Below, in pieces: positions 59,052-64,000 of a stretch of 64,000 nucleotides of DNA. Origin of the DNA: Flagellimonas amphidinii (GTDB lineage Bacteria > Bacteroidota > Bacteroidia > Flavobacteriales > Flavobacteriaceae); the NCBI RefSeq assembly GCF_013090115.1, contig NZ_JABFNN010000037.1, forward strand, positions 124,001 through 188,000, written 5' to 3'. Numbering within the stretch: position 1 is the first letter of the stretch; each line of letters opens with the position of its first letter. A program made the position numbers and the translations under genes. The notes beneath the pieces were generated by a model that worked only from the letters and a program-made list of their open reading frames with translations, was not told the origin of the DNA and searched no databases.

Positions 59052-61346
59052 ATGAGTAAAGAGAAACAACGAAGAGAAGCATTGCTCTATCACGCAAAGC
59101 CGCAACCTGGGAAAATAAAGATTGTTCCAACCAAGCCTTACGCTACACAGCGAGACTTGGCTTTGGCCTATTCTCCTGGGGTTGCCGAACCTTGCTTGGA
59201 GATTGAAAAAAATAAGGATGAAGTCTATCGATATACTGCAAAAGGAAATATTGTTGCGGTAATCTCCAATGGTACGGCAGTTTTGGGCTTGGGCAATATT
59301 GGACCCGAAGCTTCAAAACCTGTTATGGAAGGCAAAAGTCTTTTGTTCAAAATCTTTGCAGATATTGATGGGATTGATATTGAGTTGGATACAACGGATG
59401 TCGACAAATTTATTGAAACCGTAAAGACCATTGCGCCCACCTTTGGCGGTATCAATCTGGAAGATATTAAAGCGCCCGAAGCTTTTGAAATCGAAAGACG
59501 TTTGAAAGAGGAGTTGGATATTCCTGTTATGCACGATGACCAACATGGAACTGCAATCATTTCGGCAGCAGCTTTGTTGAATGCTTTGGAAATAGCAAAT
59601 AAAAAGATAGAAGAAGTCAAAATTGTCGTCAGCGGTGCTGGTGCGGCAGCAGTTTCTTGTACTAGGCTTTACAAAGCCTTCGGAGCAAAAGCTGAGAATA
59701 TTGTGATGTTGGACAGTAAGGGTGTCATTAGAAGTGATAGGGAAAATTTGACCCTAGAGAAGCAAGAATTTGCCACAGACCGAAAAATAGACACTTTGGA
59801 AGAGGCCATGAAAGATTCAGATGTTTTTATCGGACTTTCAATTGCCAATATTCTATCACCAGAAATGCTTCTCTCCATGAGTAAAGACCCCATAGTTTTT
59901 GCCATGGCCAATCCCAATCCGGAGATTGAATATAATCTAGCCTGTGAGACAAGGAAAGATATCATCATGGCAACCGGTAGGTCTGATCATCCCAATCAGG
60001 TAAATAATGTATTAGGTTTTCCTTTTATTTTTAGAGGAGCTTTAGATGTTAGGGCAACCAAGATCAATGAAGAAATGAAAATGTCTGCCGTTCGTGCTTT
60101 GGCAGAGTTGACAAGAGAACCCGTTCCTGAGCAAGTTAACATCGCCTATGATGCCACTCGGTTGACATTTGGAAGAGATTATATCATCCCAAAACCTTTT
60201 GACCCTAGATTGATCACCCATATTCCGCCGGCAGTTGCAAAGGCAGCCGTGGACAGTGGAGTGGCAAAAGAACCCATCAAGGATTGGAAACGGTATGAGG
60301 AAGAATTGTACCAAAGATCAGGGAATGATAACAAAGTGGTAAGACTCTTGCACAACAGGGCAAAAATGAATCCAAAACGAATCGTTTTTGCTGAAGCAGA
60401 GCTTTTAGATGTTATTAAAGCAGCTCAAATTGTGCACGATGAAGGGATTGCCCATCCTATTCTTTTGGGGAATAAAGAAACCATTGAAAATTTAAAGGAA
60501 GAACTGGATTTTACCGCTGATGTGCCTATTATAGACCCACGATCAGATGAATTTAGTGAGATGAGGACCAGATATGCCCTTAAACTTTGGGAATCCCGAA
60601 AACGAAAAGGGGAAACAAAGTACAGTGCTCGGGTAAATATGGGGAAACGTAACTATTTTGGTTCGATGATGCTATTGGAGGGTGATGCCGATGGAATGAT
60701 TTCTGGGTATTCCAGATCATATCCGAGAGTGCTACGACCTGTTTTTGAAGTTTTAGGTCGCGCAAAAGGAGTAAAAAATGCTTCAACGGTCAATATTATG
60801 ATTACTGAAAGAGGACCATTGTTTTTGGCGGATACCTCCATCAATATTGATCCCAATGCAGAAGAATTGGCAGAAATTGCCCAAATGACTGCAAATGTGG
60901 CTTCTACTTTTGGATTCAATCCAGTCATGGCTTTATTGTCGTATGCCAATTTTGGTTCATCCAGTCATCCCAATGCACAAAAGGTTAGGGAAGCGGTAAG
61001 AATTTTACATGAGAAAAATCCAGATCTTGTGGTAGATGGGGAGATTCAAACTGATTTTGCTCTGAGTCAAGAGTTGTGCCATAACAACTTTCCGTTTTCC
61101 AAACTATCAGGAAAAAAGGTAAACACGTTGATATTCCCTAATTTGGAATCGGCAAATATCACATACAAATTGCTGAAAGGGTTGAACAAGGCAGATTCTA
61201 TAGGACCTATTATGGTAGGTTTGCGAAGAGCCGCCCATATTTTGCAATTGGGAGCCAGTGTGGATGAAATGGTGAATATGGCGGCAGTGGCGGTTATTGA
61301 TGCCCAAGAGCGTGAAAAAAGATATAAGGCTAAAGTGGGAGAATAG
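59052..61346 (+). CDS. maeB: NADP-dependent malic enzyme with phosphotransacetylase domain
   Basis: It has 764 residues from the ATG at 59052, which fits the usual MaeB length. A longer frame start (58941) would add 37 residues without homology. The malic enzyme domain (1-430) has 'TQRDLALAYSPGVAEPC', 'DDQHGTAIISAAALLNAL' and 'VVSGAGAAAVSC' (NADP fold). The C-terminal PTA-like regulatory domain is complete. It decarboxylates malate to pyruvate with NADPH. It is monocistronic up to ruvA, 20 bp downstream. Confidence 0.94.
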   Translation: MSKEKQRREALLYHAKPQPGKIKIVPTKPYATQRDLALAYSPGVAEPCLEIEKNKDEVYRYTAKGNIVAVISNGTAVLGLGNIGPEASKPVMEGKSLLFKIFADIDGIDIELDTTDVDKFIETVKTIAPTFGGINLEDIKAPEAFEIERRLKEELDIPVMHDDQHGTAIISAAALLNALEIANKKIEEVKIVVSGAGAAAVSCTRLYKAFGAKAENIVMLDSKGVIRSDRENLTLEKQEFATDRKIDTLEEAMKDSDVFIGLSIANILSPEMLLSMSKDPIVFAMANPNPEIEYNLACETRKDIIMATGRSDHPNQVNNVLGFPFIFRGALDVRATKINEEMKMSAVRALAELTREPVPEQVNIAYDATRLTFGRDYIIPKPFDPRLITHIPPAVAKAAVDSGVAKEPIKDWKRYEEELYQRSGNDNKVVRLLHNRAKMNPKRIVFAEAELLDVIKAAQIVHDEGIAHPILLGNKETIENLKEELDFTADVPIIDPRSDEFSEMRTRYALKLWESRKRKGETKYSARVNMGKRNYFGSMMLLEGDADGMISGYSRSYPRVLRPVFEVLGRAKGVKNASTVNIMITERGPLFLADTSINIDPNAEELAEIAQMTANVASTFGFNPVMALLSYANFGSSSHPNAQKVREAVRILHEKNPDLVVDGEIQTDFALSQELCHNNFPFSKLSGKKVNTLIFPNLESANITYKLLKGLNKADSIGPIMVGLRRAAHILQLGASVDEMVNMAAVAVIDAQEREKRYKAKVGE

Positions 61347-61366
61347 ATTAAAATCGGACATAAACT

Positions 61367-61948
61367 ATGATTACCCATCTTAAAGGAAAATTGGTAGAGA
61401 AAAACCCAACCTATGCTATAGTAGAGTGTAACGGTGTGGGTTACTTTTTAAATATTTCATTACATACCTTTTCCCAACTTAAAGATCAAGAAAATATACT
61501 GCTTTATACACATTTATTGGTTCGCGAAGACTCCCATACTTTGTTCGGCTTTGCCGAGAAATCGGAACGGGAAGTATTCGGGTTGCTTATCTCAGTTTCT
61601 GGTATTGGTTCCAGTACGGCAAGAACAATGTTGTCCTCTTTGTCGCCAGCTGAAGTAAGAGATGCCATAGCCAATGAAGATGTGCGCACTATACAGGCAA
61701 TCAAGGGTATAGGAGCTAAGACTGCACAACGGGTAATTTTAGATCTTAAGGATAAGATTTTAAAAGTACAAGATGTAGGCGAAGTTTCGCCTCAATCAAA
61801 CAATACAGGCAAAGAAGAAGCGTTATCTGCTTTAGAGGTTCTTGGTTTTGTCCGAAGACAATCTGAAAAGGTAGTGGACAAGGTACTATCCCAAGATCCT
61901 TTATTAAGCGTTGAGGACATTATAAAATTGGCGCTGAAAAATTTGTAA
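61367..61948 (+). CDS. ruvA: Holliday junction protein RuvA
   Basis: The 193-residue protein has an OB-fold domain I ('KGKLVEKNPTYAIVECNGVGYFLNISLHT' region) and a two-HhH domain II ('LISVSGIGSSTARTML', 'IKGIGAKTAQRVILDL'). The acidic-pin domain III is at the C-terminus. It tetramerises on Holliday junctions and loads RuvB. The sprA start follows 5 bp later. Confidence 0.95.
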   Translation: MITHLKGKLVEKNPTYAIVECNGVGYFLNISLHTFSQLKDQENILLYTHLLVREDSHTLFGFAEKSEREVFGLLISVSGIGSSTARTMLSSLSPAEVRDAIANEDVRTIQAIKGIGAKTAQRVILDLKDKILKVQDVGEVSPQSNNTGKEEALSALEVLGFVRRQSEKVVDKVLSQDPLLSVEDIIKLALKNL

Positions 61949-61953
61949 CTAGT

Positions 61954-64000
61954 TTGAAAAGAGGGGCAAAACCAATACTTAAAACATTAAGTTTTAAGTG
62001 CATTTTCTTATTCGTTTGTTTTCTGGCTTTTACCACTTTAAAGGGGCAGGAGACCAATGAGCAAATCCAGGATTCTGTAAAGACCGGAGTTGCCCTTGGT
62101 CGTTTGATTTTGGAAAACCCTGATAGCATTATTGCCAAATACACTTACGACCCCGAACTTGACCGATACATTTATACTGAAAGTGTTGGTGATTTCAATG
62201 TCAGCCATCCTATTATTCTAACACCAGAACAGTACTTTGACCTTGTTCAAAAGGAACAGATGAAATTGTACTTCAAAGAAAAGATAGATGCATTTACAGG
62301 AAAGAAAGAGGGTAGTGAGGAAGCCAGAAAAAACCTATTGCCCAATTTCTATGTAAATAGCAGCTTTTTTGAATCCATTTTTGGTGGAAATACTATCGAA
62401 GTTATCCCGCAAGGGTCAGTGGCCATGGATTTAGGTATTTTATGGCAAAAAAATGATAACCCTGCACTTTCCCCCAGAAATAGAACAAATCTGTCGTTTG
62501 ATTTTGATCAGCGAATCAGTTTAAGTTTATTGGGAAAAGTTGGTGAAAGATTGCAAGTTACCGCCAACTATGATACAGAAGCAACTTTCGATTTCCAGAA
62601 TTTGGTAAAATTGGATTACACCCCAACTGAGGACGACATTCTTCGGAAAATTGAAATAGGTAATGTGAACATGCCCCTCAACAGTTCTTTAATTACCGGA
62701 GCACAAAGTCTTTTTGGGGTAAAGACCCAATTACAATTTGGAAAAACAACGGTTACTGCGGTATTCTCTGAGCAACGTTCACAAAACAATACCGTTGTGG
62801 CACAAGGAGGTGGCACTTTGAACGAGTTTTCGCTTACTGCTTTGGACTATGATGAGGATAGGCACTTTTTTTTAGCGCAGTACTTTAGGGACAATTATGA
62901 CCAAGCGCTGGAAAATTATCCATTCATAAGAAGTCAGGTGCAGATAACGCGCTTAGAAGTATGGGTGACCAATAGAAATCAACAAACCTTGAATGTAAGA
63001 AATGTTGTTGCTATTCAGGATTTGGGAGAAACATCAGAGGATAAGACGAGGATAGGAATCAATAACGGAGACCCAGCCGGCTTTTTTGATCCTGCTGCTG
63101 TAGCATCAGGTTTTCCAAGGAATGAAGCCAATGCATATGACCCCAATCAAATTGGAACAGGCGCTTTAACACAATCCATTAGAGATATTGCCACGGTTGA
63201 ATCTGGTTTCAATATTCCAAGCTATCCAGTGAACCAAGGTTTTGATTACGCCATTTTGGAAAATGCACGTAAGTTGGAAGAAGGAAGGGATTACGAATTC
63301 GATTCCCAATTGGGGTATATTTCTTTGAACCAACGTTTAAGTAATGATGAGGTACTGGGAGTGGCATTTCAATATACCACCACTAGTGGGGAAGTATTTC
63401 AAGTTGGAGAGTTTGCCAATGGCGGAGTGGATGCCACTACAGTTTCTGGAGGGGTCAATCCCATTGTTGAAAACAATACGCTTATTCTAAAATTATTGAA
63501 GAGTAACATTACCAATGTGGAAGATCCCATTTGGGATTTGATGATGAAAAATATCTATTCCACTGGAGCTTTTCAATTAGATCAAGAGGATTTTAAATTG
63601 AATATCCTTTATTCTGATCCAACACCAAGAAACTACATTACTCCGGTCGACCCTAATGCAGGATGGCCAGTAGGTTTGGAAGACCGTATCTTGCTAAGTG
63701 TGTTTAATTTAGATCGACTCAATATTTACAATGATGTACAGCCGGGGGGAGATGGTTTCTTTGATTATGTGCCAGGCATAACGATAGATACACAAACGGG
63801 ACGTATCATCTTTACGAAGGTTGAGCCATTTGGAGAATTCCTTTTTGAACAATTAGGGGGTGGTGTTTACGATGTTGAAAATGATCAAGGATACAATGTC
63901 AACCAGCAGCGCTATGTGTTCCGAAACATGTACGCAAAAACCAAAGCTGCATCTTTGCAGGATGCTGAAAAGAACAGATTCCAATTAAAAGGGCGGTACA
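61954..64000 (+). CDS. sprA: SprA, T9SS outer-membrane translocon (partial)
   Basis: The frame is open from a TTG at 61954 to the window edge (682 codons), cut at the 3' side. A signal peptide ('CIFLFVCFLAFTTLKGQ') and the start of the SprA barrel region ('QRISLSLLGKVGERLQVTANYDTEATFDFQN' region, 'NRTNLSFDFDQR') are visible. SprA is the very large pore of the type IX secretion system, needed for gliding and secretion of CTD proteins. No in-frame ATG precedes the signal peptide, so TTG is taken as start. Its position after ruvA is typical for Bacteroidota. Confidence 0.9.
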   Translation, partial: MKRGAKPILKTLSFKCIFLFVCFLAFTTLKGQETNEQIQDSVKTGVALGRLILENPDSIIAKYTYDPELDRYIYTESVGDFNVSHPIILTPEQYFDLVQKEQMKLYFKEKIDAFTGKKEGSEEARKNLLPNFYVNSSFFESIFGGNTIEVIPQGSVAMDLGILWQKNDNPALSPRNRTNLSFDFDQRISLSLLGKVGERLQVTANYDTEATFDFQNLVKLDYTPTEDDILRKIEIGNVNMPLNSSLITGAQSLFGVKTQLQFGKTTVTAVFSEQRSQNNTVVAQGGGTLNEFSLTALDYDEDRHFFLAQYFRDNYDQALENYPFIRSQVQITRLEVWVTNRNQQTLNVRNVVAIQDLGETSEDKTRIGINNGDPAGFFDPAAVASGFPRNEANAYDPNQIGTGALTQSIRDIATVESGFNIPSYPVNQGFDYAILENARKLEEGRDYEFDSQLGYISLNQRLSNDEVLGVAFQYTTTSGEVFQVGEFANGGVDATTVSGGVNPIVENNTLILKLLKSNITNVEDPIWDLMMKNIYSTGAFQLDQEDFKLNILYSDPTPRNYITPVDPNAGWPVGLEDRILLSVFNLDRLNIYNDVQPGGDGFFDYVPGITIDTQTGRIIFTKVEPFGEFLFEQLGGGVYDVENDQGYNVNQQRYVFRNMYAKTKAASLQDAEKNRFQLKGRY

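Overview
The window looks like a piece of a marine-type Flavobacteriia chromosome (Bacteroidota). The evidence is low GC, flavobacterial promoters of the TTTG / TANNTTTG type, lipoproteins with SC-type lipoboxes, an alternative complex III (act) operon feeding a cytochrome oxidase, a TPR hybrid sensor with an AraC output domain, and the start of sprA (type IX secretion / gliding) at the right edge. It splits into an accessory half (about 1-24,900) and a mostly core half (about 25,000-64,000).

Accessory half. A truncated lipoprotein gene and a secreted nuclease are followed by array 1 (1647-8446). Array 1 has seven gene cassettes, all with genes on the minus strand. Each cassette is bounded by its own 11-15 bp inverted repeat starting GTT and ending AAC, and cassettes are separated by foldable spacers of about 119 nt (one is only 54 nt). 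An IS110-group element with a likely bridge-RNA region sits exactly at one spacer edge. Array 2 (17,483-21,595) has three more cassettes, including an OLD-family nuclease and a membrane beta-barrel-like protein. Both arrays begin, at the 5' side of their genes, with the same 126-127 nt leader-like element. The layout matches integron logic (cassette-specific R''/R' boxes, attC-like hairpins, co-directional genes, a leader), but the sequences do not fit the classical attC consensus and no recognisable integron integrase is in the window. In all ten cassettes the two copies of the inverted repeat differ at the same point, G on the left against A on the right (reverse-complemented), so the folded plus strand has a G.T wobble at position 11.

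Around and between the arrays lie pieces of an integrated plasmid-like element: hicAB toxin-antitoxin, topB, small conserved genes, parA with a small partner, a replication initiator, an excisionase-like protein and a tyrosine integrase (about 8,978-24,724). A papain-like protease operon, a chimeric membrane coiled-coil protein and a truncated XRE regulator are also there. No relaxase or conjugation genes are visible, and the left end of the element is not identified.

Core half. Two collagen-repeat lipoproteins, a papain-fold secreted protein and another lipoprotein form an operon ahead of the hybrid sensor gene. A large secreted PA14 / C-type-lectin protein follows. Then come rimP-nusA-infB (translation/transcription), a SPOR protein, actABCDEF-coxBA (respiration), a GIN-domain protein, ruvB-queG, a sucrose utilisation locus (LacI regulator, sucrose phosphorylase, sugar symporter), maeB, ruvA and sprA. 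Function calls rest on motifs read by eye. No database search was possible.
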